From Shewanella gelidii (GTDB lineage Bacteria > Pseudomonadota > Gammaproteobacteria > Enterobacterales > Shewanellaceae): 64,000 bases of DNA. Of this stretch, positions 1 through 8,318 are shown piece after piece. The stretch lies in the NCBI RefSeq assembly GCF_014647855.1, contig NZ_BMPZ01000004.1:248001-312000 (forward strand), written 5' to 3'. Within the stretch, counting starts at the first letter, position 1. Every line of letters begins with the position of its first letter. The notes beneath the pieces are model-generated. The model saw only the letters and a list, made by a program, of their open reading frames with translations, made no database searches and was not told the origin of the DNA. The position numbers and the translations under genes are program-made.

Positions 1-503
1 AGCTGAATGATACTGCGCTCTCTTTGGGTTAATGCTTGCCACATACTCAATGTTTCTTGTTGCGAATGGCCGTTGTCAGCATCATTGTTTTGTACTAAAC
101 GTTCAAAGGCTCGGCTTATCAATGGTCGTTCAAACCAAAGCTCACCTTCGGCCATTCGTTTCAGGCCTGTCATCAGTAAGTCCATGCCTTGGTCGGTATA
201 GAGCAGCCCTCTTAGTCCAAGCAAAAGTGCCGATTCAGCTTCGATTGATCCTCGCTTGACTTGATATAGGGCAACAGGCGCAATCGCAATCAGTTTTGCA
301 ACGACTGTTGGCATGCCTTTATTGTCTAAGGAACCGCCTTGTTGAGGGACTAGAAATATACATTGTTCAGTATGTTGCGTTTGCAACGCATCACTGAGCC
401 GGTTATAAACCTGGGTTTTGAGGCCGATGGACTCGGCGAGGATCGCTAAGTGGCAAGGCGCTGCAATTTCGTGCAGAAAGATGAGTTCTGTTGCTGTTTT
501 CAT
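1..503 (-). CDS. csgD: CsgD-like LuxR-family transcriptional regulator (3' end outside window)
   Basis: About 167 codons are visible from ATG at 503 down to the window edge, with no stop. The reading begins MKTATELIFLHEI, and near the edge LTQRERSIIQL matches the start of a LuxR/FixJ helix-turn-helix. Just before it, GLLYTDQGMDLLMTGLKRM followed by EGELWF resembles the linker of E. coli CsgD that precedes its DNA-binding domain. The N-terminal part looks like a receiver-type domain without an obvious phospho-acceptor Asp, as in CsgD. CsgD activates curlin and other biofilm matrix genes. Its position directly after csgEFG on the same strand supports the call, but the 320-nt gap suggests its own promoter. 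Plus-strand ORFs over this stretch are shadows. A different LuxR-type regulator cannot be excluded because the HTH is cut off. Confidence 0.8.
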   Translation of the reverse strand, partial: MKTATELIFLHEIAAPCHLAILAESIGLKTQVYNRLSDALQTQHTEQCIFLVPQQGGSLDNKGMPTVVAKLIAIAPVALYQVKRGSIEAESALLLGLRGLLYTDQGMDLLMTGLKRMAEGELWFERPLISRAFERLVQNNDADNGHSQQETLSMWQALTQRERSIIQ

Positions 504-823
504 AAGCTTTCATCCAATCCTTTGTTTGTTAACTTCCTTGCCAAAGATGCCAAGTAACAAACTTAACCTTGTTTGTGGTAATGCTGCTAGGCTGACACAA
601 AAAGGTGACAATTTACTCACTATCTAACCCAATAATTTAGCATTAATGAAAGCAAATTAATCCGTATATAAACAGATGTTAATTTAATACTAGGGCTAGC
701 ATGAAAAATGACCCTATGACTGTCAGCGGCTACTTGCGACTGGGCTTTAGCTCGCAGTCGCAAGTGCGCTAGACTTTTCTTCTAGGTATTAATACCTAGG
801 TATTTGTATCTAGGTCTTTATCA
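504..823. promoter_or_regulatory. csgG-csgD intergenic region
   Basis: These 320 bases between csgG and csgD contain no supported gene. They hold an 11-bp inverted repeat (732-765), a 14-nt repeat array (769-837), and an AT-rich stretch around 620-700 that is a likely csgD promoter region. CTAG, a tetranucleotide usually scarce in enteric-type genomes, recurs here, including two copies near 691-700. No confident -35/-10 pair was assigned. Confidence 0.5.
732..765. repeat. 11-bp perfect inverted repeat upstream of csgD
   Basis: The arms ACTTGCGACTG (732-742) and CAGTCGCAAGT (755-765) are perfect reverse complements around a 12-nt centre. It could fold as a hairpin at the end of the csgEFG message or in the csgD leader, or serve as an operator. 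There is no clean U-tract on either side, so an intrinsic terminator is not well supported. Confidence 0.6.
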
Positions 824-837
824 CTAGGTCTTTGGTT
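769..837. repeat. 14-nt direct-repeat array with CTAGGT core
   Basis: CTAGGT starts at 782, 796, 810 and 824, exactly 14 nt apart. The units read CTAGGTATTAATAC, CTAGGTATTTGTAT, CTAGGTCTTTATCA and CTAGGTCTTTGGTT. A degenerate fifth unit (CTAGAC) starts at 769. The first junction also forms the palindrome CTAGGTATTAATACCTAG (782-799). The last unit overlaps the csgG stop codon (CTA on this strand, 824-826). Phased repeats of this kind are typical of multi-site protein binding or of slipped-strand expansion; the function is unknown. Confidence 0.75.
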
Positions 838-1627
838 GATTTTGCGGCCCATGTGCTGCGTTTTTTGCAGGTAACCAATAGCCCTGTTCAATCCCCTTGT
901 CGACTAATTCTGCCACCGCCAGCTCAATTGCTTGAAGGACACAGAGCTGCACCGGTTCATTGGTGGTGTAGCCAATTTCAGCTTCTGCCAGACGATTTAA
1001 GCTGGTGAAGCGCATTAGCCCAGCTCTTAACTCTTGGGAAAAAATGCGCTTACTTGAAGAAATCGACATCATAACCTTGCCACTATGGACATCAATGGCG
1101 CGCAGATACACAGTCACTTGATCCTCGCGGTAACGCTCTGAGGCGCCTATGCCATAGTACTCCAGCCCAGCGCCACCAGTGCCGATATTGGTTTCATAAC
1201 TGACAATGCCGCCTTCTAGCAGTAATCTAGCATCGGTGAGCGCTGGAATATCACTGCCCTTGGTATTGGTTTTCAGACGATTAATGACCAGTTTTCGCTC
1301 TGTGAGCAAGTTTTGCAGCCCTTCTCGTTCGACCGGTACAAACCAGTGAGTATCTAATAGGGTTTGCATCAGCATTGAAGTCGCACCTTGGGTGACTGCG
1401 GTTGAAAAAGAGCTCACGTTTTGCTGCGGTTTATATTGTCCAGTTTGATCTCTAAATGAATATACAGCAACAGGGATAGGCATCGCGGGTGCAGGCCTTG
1501 CCTGAATGGCTTTCATCGTTTTGCTGACTGGATTGATTTGTGCCGGTGTAATATTAAATTCAGGCTTAGGCACCATGCTACAGCCTGCAAGCAGGGTGAT
1601 ACTAAGGAATACGATAAAGCGCTTCAT
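824..1627 (-). CDS. csgG: Curli secretion pore lipoprotein CsgG
   Basis: CsgG forms the nonameric outer-membrane pore through which curlin subunits leave the cell. The 267-aa product starts MKRFIVFLSITLLAGC, a lipoprotein signal with an LAGC lipobox and lipidated Cys at residue 16. The rest matches the family: PVAVYSFRDQTGQYKPQQN near residue 50, a GLEYYGIGASERYREDQV segment and a VHSGKVMMSISSSKRIFSQ strand. Length is close to E. coli CsgG (277 aa). The ATG at 1627 was chosen because it opens a normal lipoprotein signal and follows a GGAGG inside the end of csgF; an in-frame TTG ten codons upstream would spoil the signal. The start lies 4 nt after the csgF stop, so translation is probably coupled. 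Confidence 0.95.
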   Translation of the reverse strand: MKRFIVFLSITLLAGCSMVPKPEFNITPAQINPVSKTMKAIQARPAPAMPIPVAVYSFRDQTGQYKPQQNVSSFSTAVTQGATSMLMQTLLDTHWFVPVEREGLQNLLTERKLVINRLKTNTKGSDIPALTDARLLLEGGIVSYETNIGTGGAGLEYYGIGASERYREDQVTVYLRAIDVHSGKVMMSISSSKRIFSQELRAGLMRFTSLNRLAEAEIGYTTNEPVQLCVLQAIELAVAELVDKGIEQGYWLPAKNAAHGPQNQPKT

Positions 1628-1631
1628 CGTG

Positions 1632-2021
1632 TTACCCTCCATACACAGGCATTTCAATCACCGTAATTTCGCCGGTGAGTAAGTTGGTGATAGTAATTAC
1701 TACGCCATCGCCGACAGTCGCCACTTCAATTCTAAAGTCGCCTGTATCGTATACGCCGTCGGAAATGTCTCCGGTTGCGACACCACGCGTAATCGTATTC
1801 ATAATATTGCGCTCTAACGATTCTTTAAAACGTGTCACAAAGCTTTTTTCTGAAGTTGCCGAAGTATGGTCGTTCTGTGCATTGGCTTTATTTAACAGAA
1901 ACGTGCCATTGAGTGGCGAGCCGCCAAAGCTAGGGTTTACCGGCGTATAGATGAGTTCGGTCGCGTTGCTACTTGCCACAATCAAAATGCTGGCAAATAG
2001 CATGTAGAGTTTATTTTTCAT
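1632..2021 (-). CDS. csgF: Curli assembly protein CsgF
   Basis: CsgF is secreted through CsgG, sits at the pore exit and couples the nucleator CsgB to the cell surface. The 129-aa product has a signal peptide of about 20 residues (MKNKLYMLFASILIVASSNA). The mature protein begins TELIYTPVNPSFGGSPLNG, the family hallmark that inserts into the CsgG barrel, and ends ITVIEMPVYGG. The ATG at 2021 was preferred over an ATG at 2108 because the extra 29 residues overlap csgE and lack signal character. It lies 16 nt after csgE and 4 nt before csgG, in the conserved csgE-csgF-csgG order. Confidence 0.93.
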   Translation of the reverse strand: MKNKLYMLFASILIVASSNATELIYTPVNPSFGGSPLNGTFLLNKANAQNDHTSATSEKSFVTRFKESLERNIMNTITRGVATGDISDGVYDTGDFRIEVATVGDGVVITITNLLTGEITVIEMPVYGG

Positions 2022-2037
2022 TGGGTTCGCCTTATTT

Positions 2038-2427
2038 TTATAGTCCATTTTCTTGCTCTGCAAGCCCAGCCGCGATCGCATTGGCCTGCACTTGGGCCAT
2101 GTAGTCAATGGTGACTAAAATGGCTTGTTCTGCGCTTTCCTTAATTGGGTTGTTCCGGCGGCCAAAGTGTGTGGCATATATTTGCTGGCCATTAATCGAT
2201 AAAGTGAGCCTTGTGCCCGCCTGCGGGTATACAGTTTCGGTTAAGGTGACGTTATAGCCTTGGGTGAAAGGTAAATCGCGCCAATAACTGGAATAGTAAT
2301 AGTTAAAATCTTTACCAAAACGGGTGAGAGTTCTGTCAATGACCAAGCCACTAATTTCAAGCTCGGTATTGGCCATAGTAAGGCTTGAGCTGAAGAAGAG
2401 TGCGAGTAAAAATGCTCGATAACGCAT
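2038..2427 (-). CDS. csgE: Curli periplasmic chaperone CsgE
   Basis: CsgE caps the periplasmic mouth of the CsgG pore and guides curlin subunits to it. The 129-aa product has a signal peptide (about residues 1-19, cleavage near TMA-NTE). The mature part, ELEISGLVIDRTLTRFGKDF then YNVTLTE and GTRLTLSINGQQIYATHFGRR, matches the family. It is the first gene of the minus-strand csgEFG unit, so the promoter should lie in 2428-2640. The curlin genes csgA and csgB are not in this window and may lie beyond csgD on the left. Confidence 0.93.
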   Translation of the reverse strand: MRYRAFLLALFFSSSLTMANTELEISGLVIDRTLTRFGKDFNYYYSSYWRDLPFTQGYNVTLTETVYPQAGTRLTLSINGQQIYATHFGRRNNPIKESAEQAILVTIDYMAQVQANAIAAGLAEQENGL

Positions 2428-2977
2428 ATGCTTCCCTGACGATCAATTGTCCTAAACGGAGCCGAAAAATCGAAACGTACTAGCGGCCAGGCTCCCAACT
2501 TGCGAGCCTGTGGCTGCCAACTTGTTTTTATATTGATGAATCCTTGATAAAACTTAACAAAAAACATTTCGGTAAAATTGATCATACATAGGGTTAACAG
2601 CTTAAAAACATTTAACCCGCCCTTTGTACTAGTACTTTTGGGTAGTCTAACTAAATATCTTTTAATCCAATTGAAAGCGATTATTTGCTAGGGAGGGAGC
2701 CGTGCAGCCTGATGAGTTCAAGGCGACGGTTTTGTGGTACTAATTCCGTTGGTGGGTAAGTATGAAGGTAAAGATGTATGTGATTGCATACACAATACCT
2801 TCGTGTGTGAAAGGATTTACAAATTCTAGGGCAGGCTTTTACCTTACGATGCAAGGCCTCGCTTTGCAGCTCACGGTGGCGAGCTGCACTAAGCGGCGGT
2901 TTCTGCCAAGCTCTTCATACTGAATAGATGGCGACTAGCTCAAGCGTAAGCCTAGCCGCCACGTTCCCATCGTGGGA
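2428..2977. other. Intergenic region between csgE and the Mrp operon end
   Basis: No supported gene lies in these 550 bases. The csgE-proximal part (about 2430-2650) is AT-rich and should carry the csgEFG promoter. The part next to the Mrp operon holds several inverted repeats: the pair at 2865-2888 and a short stem TCCCA/TGGGA at 2965-2977, directly after the last Mrp stop codon. None has a convincing U-tract for either operon. Confidence 0.5.
2865..2888. repeat. 8-bp perfect inverted repeat downstream of the Mrp operon
   Basis: TGCAGCTC (2865-2872) and GAGCTGCA (2881-2888) form a perfect inverted repeat around an 8-nt loop, about 90 nt past the end of the Mrp operon. The surroundings are GC-richer than the rest of the spacer. 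It may be part of a dispersed extragenic repeat; only one copy was seen here. Confidence 0.5.
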
Positions 2978-4702
2978 TCAGAGTACATAATAAAGCACGA
3001 GGTAAGTTGCCAATAAGACTGCGACCCAGATAACCATGGTTTCTGTTGGCCAAAGTCTAGCCGAATTGCCTTTGGGACGTGCTTCCTCACTATCGTACGA
3101 TTGATTGATCATCAGCTTGATTGAGGCAATGGCAGATTGCTCAACTGTGCTGTACGCGTTGAACATTGTTGCCGCAACCCTTTTGATGATGTTTGGCATA
3201 AATCGACGATAAATCCAATCCGCATCGAGGTTTGTAGACGGAAGCTCCGGCGGATACATATGTCGTAAATTGAGCCAAACAAAAGCAAGTGCCGAGAAAA
3301 ATAGTAGCTGTAGCTGCGTGAGCACATGAGTGAGATCATAGGGTTGATAACTTGCATCCCAAGGTAGTAAGGCATATACCGTGTATTGGGGGAAGGTCCC
3401 GATGGTGACACAGGCTAAGGCCGCTAAAGTCATGGCGATGAGCATATTCTTTGGCGGTTCAGTGGTGCGTATCCCAGAGTCATGGGCGAAAAAGGCAAAG
3501 TATGGAATCTTAATCCCCGCATGGTGGAAAACACCCGCCGCTGCAAATAATAAGAGTAGCCAGACAATGTCGTAACCTTCCGCAACCGCTGCACTCATAA
3601 TCATGGACTTGGATACAAAGCCACTAAATAGTGGGAACGCGGAAATGGATGCTGCGCCGACGATACACAAAATTGTGGTTTTGGGCATGCTCTTATATAG
3701 CCCGCCAAGTTCAGAACCATTGATCTTGCCAGTCATATGCAGCACGGCACCCATGGTCATCATTAACAAGCCTTTAAAGATGACGTCATTAAAGGCGTGA
3801 GCCACAGCACCATTGAGCGCGACCGATGTGCCGATGCCGATGCCGACGACCATAAAGCCAATCTGGTTAATCATACTGTAAGCCAGTACTCGCCTAAGAT
3901 CGTTCTCGATAACCGCGAAGAAGATCGGGAAGCAGGCCATGGTGACACCAATCCAAACCAATAATTCAGTCCCCGGAAAGCCACGAGCCAGTGCATAAAC
4001 AGCCACTTTAGTGGTAAAGGAGGCAAGAAAAATTGTACCGGTTGGGGTGGCTTCAGGATAGGAGTCTGTGAGCCAGTTGTGGGCAAAGGGGAAAGCACAT
4101 TTGATCCCGAATGCGATGAAAATTAACCAAGCGCTGAGTTGAGCGAGTCCTTGGTTTTCTAGACCGATCTCATTAAAAAGCAAGCTATTATTGAGCTTGG
4201 CATAAATTAATAATCCGGCGAGTAATATAACTCCCGAGAGGACTTGAATAATCAAATAGCGAATGCCGGAGGAGTATGCCTTCTTCGTTCTTCGCGCCCA
4301 AATTAGGAAGACTGAAGTGAGCGCCAATAGCTCCCAAAATATAAATAGTGTCAGTAGATCACCGGCAAACACAGCACCGACCGCACTGGCGGCATAGGCT
4401 AAGCTTGCGACGTGTTGTACGCTATCTTTGACATGAAGTGCATAAATGATGGCGATAAATGAGGCGATGTGGAACAGATAGCCAAACATTAAACTGAGTT
4501 TGTCTATACGTACCGGTTGCAACTCGTATCCCATAAATTCAAGCGACCAGAATATGCCGGAATCTAATCCGTAAAGATTCAGAGCGCCCACTAATGGTGT
4601 GAGTACCATGATGGTATTTCGAAGTTGCCCGCGTAATAACAGCGCGAATATTGCGCCAATTAATAATGGCAGAAATGGTGGTAGCATGAGCAGGCTATTC
4701 AT
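2978..4702 (-). CDS. Mrp-type antiporter, third ND4/ND5-like (D-type) subunit
   Basis: A 574-aa polytopic protein of the proton-translocating NADH-quinone oxidoreductase/MrpD family (Proton_antipo_M fold). It has a full set of hydrophobic helices. Near residue 125 LFIFWELLALTSVFL carries the conserved TM5 glutamate; GIKCAFPFAHNWLTDSYPEATPTG carries the TM7 lysine and the TM8 loop. YSMINQIGFMVVG and HAFNDVIFKG follow. The C-terminus is about 70 residues longer than in the two other D subunits of this operon and ends in one more helix. It is the last gene of the operon and overlaps the preceding 84-aa gene by 8 nt (ATGAATAG). It probably supplies one proton channel of the complex; the exact equivalence to MrpA or MrpD is not resolved. 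Confidence 0.85.
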   Translation of the reverse strand: MNSLLMLPPFLPLLIGAIFALLLRGQLRNTIMVLTPLVGALNLYGLDSGIFWSLEFMGYELQPVRIDKLSLMFGYLFHIASFIAIIYALHVKDSVQHVASLAYAASAVGAVFAGDLLTLFIFWELLALTSVFLIWARRTKKAYSSGIRYLIIQVLSGVILLAGLLIYAKLNNSLLFNEIGLENQGLAQLSAWLIFIAFGIKCAFPFAHNWLTDSYPEATPTGTIFLASFTTKVAVYALARGFPGTELLVWIGVTMACFPIFFAVIENDLRRVLAYSMINQIGFMVVGIGIGTSVALNGAVAHAFNDVIFKGLLMMTMGAVLHMTGKINGSELGGLYKSMPKTTILCIVGAASISAFPLFSGFVSKSMIMSAAVAEGYDIVWLLLLFAAAGVFHHAGIKIPYFAFFAHDSGIRTTEPPKNMLIAMTLAALACVTIGTFPQYTVYALLPWDASYQPYDLTHVLTQLQLLFFSALAFVWLNLRHMYPPELPSTNLDADWIYRRFMPNIIKRVAATMFNAYSTVEQSAIASIKLMINQSYDSEEARPKGNSARLWPTETMVIWVAVLLATYLVLYYVL

Positions 4703-4949
4703 CGTAATAGTCTTCCCCTCGCATTAGGAATTTACGCATCTCTTTAGCTATGAGTACTAATACGACGCAGCCAATAAAACCATATATGGCGTAAAAAGCA
4801 GGGATATTCTCCCAGTCATGGTAGATGTGTCGATGTACGACAAAGTCAACGATAACTAATAGCGCGCAAATGACATAAAAGACACGCAATAGTTTTTGAA
4901 TATTCTCAGGCTTATCGAAGAAGGCTGATGAATTCTCTTGTTCGGCCAT
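4695..4949 (-). CDS. Small two-helix membrane protein of the Mrp-like operon
   Basis: An 84-aa protein with two predicted membrane helices (about residues 21-38 and 52-68). The loop between them is His-rich (VVHRHIYHDWENIPAFYA), and the tail KEMRKFLMRGEDYYDE is charged. It lies between two D-type subunits, overlapping one by 1 nt and the other by 8 nt, so it is almost certainly translated with them. It matches no canonical MrpA-G subunit. I recall similar small proteins with an EDYYD tail in Mrp-like clusters of other bacteria, but this could not be checked. It is likely a structural accessory subunit. Confidence 0.75.
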   Translation of the reverse strand: MAEQENSSAFFDKPENIQKLLRVFYVICALLVIVDFVVHRHIYHDWENIPAFYAIYGFIGCVVLVLIAKEMRKFLMRGEDYYDE

Positions 4950-6463
4950 TATCTTCCTCCATCTAATTGGGTTGAAATACCTGGGATTAAATTGATGAGA
5001 TCTAACAAGGGCTGCGGATAGAAAAATAACGCTAAACAGCCCATTGATGTGATGGTTAAGGCAAGCAGCATCGGCAGAGGGGCTTCCTTAATATCATGCT
5101 TGTCCCAAGGTGTGTTTTGTCCTTCCTGTGGGTAGAAGAAGGCTTTAACTGGTATTGGTAAGAGATAGGCGATATTCAGAAGCGAACTAATCATTAGTAC
5201 GGCTACGATAAAGAGTTTATCTGCTTCTAACGCACCTAATACGAGATACCATTTGCTCCAAGTGCCCGCCATTGGCGGTAAGCCAATGATGCTAATAGCA
5301 CCAATGGCGAACGCCGTCATAGTAATCGGCATTTGTCGACCGAGCCCGACCATGTCGCTGATGTTCTTTTTGTGGCTAGCAACCATAATGGCGCCAGCAC
5401 AAAAGAACAGGGTGATTTTGCCAACAGCATGGGTTGCGATATGCATGGCCGCCCCTGCACTTGCAATTGACGTGGCTAATAGGGCTCCGACGACAATATA
5501 GCTAAGCTGACTGACCGTGGAATAAGCCAGCCTTGCTTTTAAATTGTCTTTTGTCATGGCGATACACGAAGAGAGAAGCACTGTCGTGGCGCCGATATAG
5601 AGCATGACATCCGTGGTACTGAGCTCTTTCAGCATATCGAGGCCAAAGATGTAAATCATGACCTTCAAAATACTAAATACGCCAGCTTTTACGACGGCAA
5701 CGGCGTGCAGCAATGCACTCACGGGGGTGGGTGCGACCATCGCTGCAGGTAGCCAGCGGTGGAATGGCATGATTGCCGCTTTACCAATACCATAACAAAA
5801 CAGCACTAATAGACAGCTCAATACCAACTTGCTATGGCTCGCATCAAAGATGCCGCCCGCTTTGAAGTCCAAAGTACCCGTCAGGCTGTATGTTCCTAAA
5901 ATGGCAAAGAGTAAGAAAGCGACAGAGGTGCCCAACAAGATACCAAGGTAGATGCGCCCACCTTTTTTGGCCGCATCGTTGCCAGCATGCGTGACCAAAG
6001 GATAGGTCGACAATGTCAGCACTTCGTAGAAGATAAAGAGGGTGAGTAAGTTGTCTGAGAAACAAATCGCCATCACCGAGCTGATTGCTAAAGCAAAGCA
6101 GCAGAAGAAGCGGGTTTGATTCTTTTCATTGTGGCCTCGCATATAGCCGATGGCATATATGGTGGTGATAATCCACAAGAAACTCGCCACTAAGGCAAAT
6201 AACACGCCCAAAGGTTCGACCGAAAAGCTAATGGTGAGCTGTGGGAAGACTTCAATCAGATCAAGACGCTGCCCTACGCCACTAAAGGTGAGGTCGGTAA
6301 TTGCTAACACAATAGTAAACAGCAACGCTGCGATTGCTAAAGTGCTGGCTTCACGCAAATTGGGTGATTTGCCTGTCGCAATGACCAATATCGCACCGAT
6401 AAACGGAATACAAATAGATAGTGCAATTAAAGTTGCTGGTTCAAAACCTTGCCAAATATTCAT
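4949..6463 (-). CDS. Mrp-type antiporter D subunit (second copy)
   Basis: A 504-aa ND4/ND5-like membrane subunit. Conserved features are LFIFYEVLTLSTYPLVTHAG with the TM5 glutamate (about residue 145), GIGKAAIMPFHRWLPAAMVAPTPVSALLHAVAVVKAG with the TM7 lysine and family signature, and YSTVSQLSYIVVG. MrpD subunits translocate protons by the same charged-residue relay used in respiratory complex I. The gene overlaps the preceding D gene by 4 nt (ATGA) and the following small gene by 1 nt. It is clearly diverged from the other two D-type proteins here, so this is an old duplication or an inherited multi-D architecture. Confidence 0.88.
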   Translation of the reverse strand: MNIWQGFEPATLIALSICIPFIGAILVIATGKSPNLREASTLAIAALLFTIVLAITDLTFSGVGQRLDLIEVFPQLTISFSVEPLGVLFALVASFLWIITTIYAIGYMRGHNEKNQTRFFCCFALAISSVMAICFSDNLLTLFIFYEVLTLSTYPLVTHAGNDAAKKGGRIYLGILLGTSVAFLLFAILGTYSLTGTLDFKAGGIFDASHSKLVLSCLLVLFCYGIGKAAIMPFHRWLPAAMVAPTPVSALLHAVAVVKAGVFSILKVMIYIFGLDMLKELSTTDVMLYIGATTVLLSSCIAMTKDNLKARLAYSTVSQLSYIVVGALLATSIASAGAAMHIATHAVGKITLFFCAGAIMVASHKKNISDMVGLGRQMPITMTAFAIGAISIIGLPPMAGTWSKWYLVLGALEADKLFIVAVLMISSLLNIAYLLPIPVKAFFYPQEGQNTPWDKHDIKEAPLPMLLALTITSMGCLALFFYPQPLLDLINLIPGISTQLDGGR

Positions 6464-7962
6464 GGCTTCACCTCCATGACTTGACCATTTTGAAACAGGA
6501 GCTCGGCAGCATGTTGTGCGGCTTCAGTGGTAAAGCTGGTATCAATGCCAAAATAGATATTGGCAATGACCAATATCCACATGGGGATTAGCATGGACAG
6601 AGGTGCTTCACTGATTTTGGCAACATTGGCTTCATCGGGCTCTTGGAAGTAGGCGGCCTCGAGAATTCGGCCGATATAAACCACCGCAAGCAATGATCCC
6701 CCTAATACCGCGGCTGCAATAAACCAATGGCTTTGCTCAAGTGCAGCCGTGACCAGATACCACTTGCTGATAAAACCAACCGTAAGTGGTACACCGATGA
6801 TGCTTAATCCGGCAAGGGTAAATGCCGCCATTGTCAGTGGCATCCGTTTACCTAGGCCCTTAAATGCGCTGATATCTGCAGAGCCGAGGCGATAGAATAC
6901 TGCGCCAACCGCCATAAACAGGGCGCCTTTCATCAATGCATGGTTAAAGATATGCAATAAGCCAGACATTAGGCCGGTGACATTAACTAGGCTGATCCCC
7001 AGTACCATATAACCGATTTGCGCCACGCTACTATAAGCCAATGTTGACTTCACATTTTTCTGCATTGCAGCAGTATATGAACATTTGAAAATAGCAATGA
7101 TGGCAAACAGCATCAGAATGGTTTCCATCCCCATACTGTGGAACACATAACTGGCACCGAAGATGGTGAAGATAAAGCGCACCATGACATAAACCGCAAC
7201 CTTTGTAGCGGTACTGGCTAAGAATGCTGTGACCGCAGAAGGTGCATGGGTATATGCTGGAGGGAGCCACATATGGAGCGGGAACAGTGCCAGCTTGATG
7301 CTCACACCAACAATAATAAAGGCAAGGCCAGTATTAATGGTGCGGCTGCTATCGTACAGGTCAATACGTGTTGCCAAATCCAGCATATTGAGGGTGCCGG
7401 TTTTCATATACAGCAAACCCACACCAATCAAGATAAAGGTGGCACCAATTGTCCCCATCACTAGGTAGCGAAATGCCGCAGTTAAGCAGCGTTTATCCCT
7501 GGCTAAACTCACCAAGGTATAAGTGGCTAGAGATGAAATTTCTAAAAATACGAACAGGTTAAAGGCATCGCCGGTAATTAAAATCCCGGATAAGCCAGCC
7601 AAACAGAGTAAATGCGCTGTGTAAAACAACGCATGTTTAGAGCAGTCTATCTCCTTGACAATGCTGTCTTTAGAAAAGAGCAGCACTAAGGTTGAAATGG
7701 CTGTCACAGCAACCAACACAAAAGCGTTGGCGGTGTCGATACGTAATTCGATTCCCCAGGGCGCTTGCCATCCTCCGACTGCGTAGCTAATGACACCAGT
7801 GGTTAATACTGTGTCTAGCAACTGCAGGGAAATAATACTGGCACAACCACTGACAAGGGTTGCCAGTATCCAGATTGGCATAGTTCGGCCCAATATTATG
7901 GCTAAGGGCGCTGCAATTAATGGCAGAATAATAGGGAGTGCCGCTAAGTTTTGCTCAAGCAT
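6460..7962 (-). CDS. mrpD: Mrp-type antiporter subunit D (first copy)
   Basis: A 500-aa polytopic subunit of the MrpD/MnhD family. Landmarks are FNLFVFLEISSLATYTLVSL (TM5 glutamate, near residue 141), SIKLALFPLHMWLPPAYTHAP (TM7 lysine) followed by TAFLASTATKVAVYVMVRF, and YSSVAQIGYMVLG. Of the three D-type proteins in the operon this one looks closest to classical MrpD, and it sits directly after MrpC as in standard Mrp operons. Its start overlaps the mrpC stop by 1 nt (TAATG), and its end overlaps the next gene by 4 nt. Confidence 0.9.
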   Translation of the reverse strand: MLEQNLAALPIILPLIAAPLAIILGRTMPIWILATLVSGCASIISLQLLDTVLTTGVISYAVGGWQAPWGIELRIDTANAFVLVAVTAISTLVLLFSKDSIVKEIDCSKHALFYTAHLLCLAGLSGILITGDAFNLFVFLEISSLATYTLVSLARDKRCLTAAFRYLVMGTIGATFILIGVGLLYMKTGTLNMLDLATRIDLYDSSRTINTGLAFIIVGVSIKLALFPLHMWLPPAYTHAPSAVTAFLASTATKVAVYVMVRFIFTIFGASYVFHSMGMETILMLFAIIAIFKCSYTAAMQKNVKSTLAYSSVAQIGYMVLGISLVNVTGLMSGLLHIFNHALMKGALFMAVGAVFYRLGSADISAFKGLGKRMPLTMAAFTLAGLSIIGVPLTVGFISKWYLVTAALEQSHWFIAAAVLGGSLLAVVYIGRILEAAYFQEPDEANVAKISEAPLSMLIPMWILVIANIYFGIDTSFTTEAAQHAAELLFQNGQVMEVKP

Positions 7963-8318
7963 TAGATTGCATCATCCTCATGTTCAAATTCATTTTCTTC
8001 GACGGTTCCGTAAGCACGCTTAATTCGAATAATTAGTGAGAGTCCAACCGCAGTTGTGGCAACACCAACAACAATCGCGGTGAGGATCAACACGTGGGGG
8101 AGCGGATTCGAATAGAGCGTGTTGTCATCGACTACAATAGGGGCGGTGCCGCCGGCGACCTTACCCATAGAGATGTACATCATAAAAACTGAGGTTTGAA
8201 AAATATTAAGTCCAACAACTTTTTTGACCAAGTTGTTCGCGGAAATGACGATGTAGAATCCTGTCATCATAAGGAAGACAACGATCCAATAGTTGTAATA
8301 ATCGAGAATTAAATTCAT
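7962..8318 (-). CDS. mrpC: Mrp-type antiporter subunit C
   Basis: A 118-aa NuoK-like protein with three membrane helices. The family signature is NIFQTSVFMMYISMGKVAGGTAPI, then NPLPHVLILTAIVVGVATTAVGLSL. MrpC pairs with the D subunit, as NuoK does with complex I antiporter-like subunits. The C-terminal tail (GTVEENEFEHEDDAI) is acidic. It overlaps the fused A/B gene upstream by 4 nt and mrpD downstream by 1 nt, so all are likely made from one message with coupled translation. Confidence 0.92.
   Translation of the reverse strand: MNLILDYYNYWIVVFLMMTGFYIVISANNLVKKVVGLNIFQTSVFMMYISMGKVAGGTAPIVVDDNTLYSNPLPHVLILTAIVVGVATTAVGLSLIIRIKRAYGTVEENEFEHEDDAI

Noticed and set aside
732..765. Inverted repeat considered as an intrinsic terminator of csgEFG
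   Set aside because: Neither side has a run of T after the stem, so it is reported only as an inverted repeat.
2241..2585. 114-aa minus-strand ORF over csgE
   Set aside because: It is another frame of csgE and its upstream region; csgE itself matches its family along the full length.
2965..2977. Short hairpin TCCCA/TGGGA right after the last Mrp stop codon
   Set aside because: Only 5 bp, with a 3-nt loop and no T-tract; not sufficient for a terminator call.
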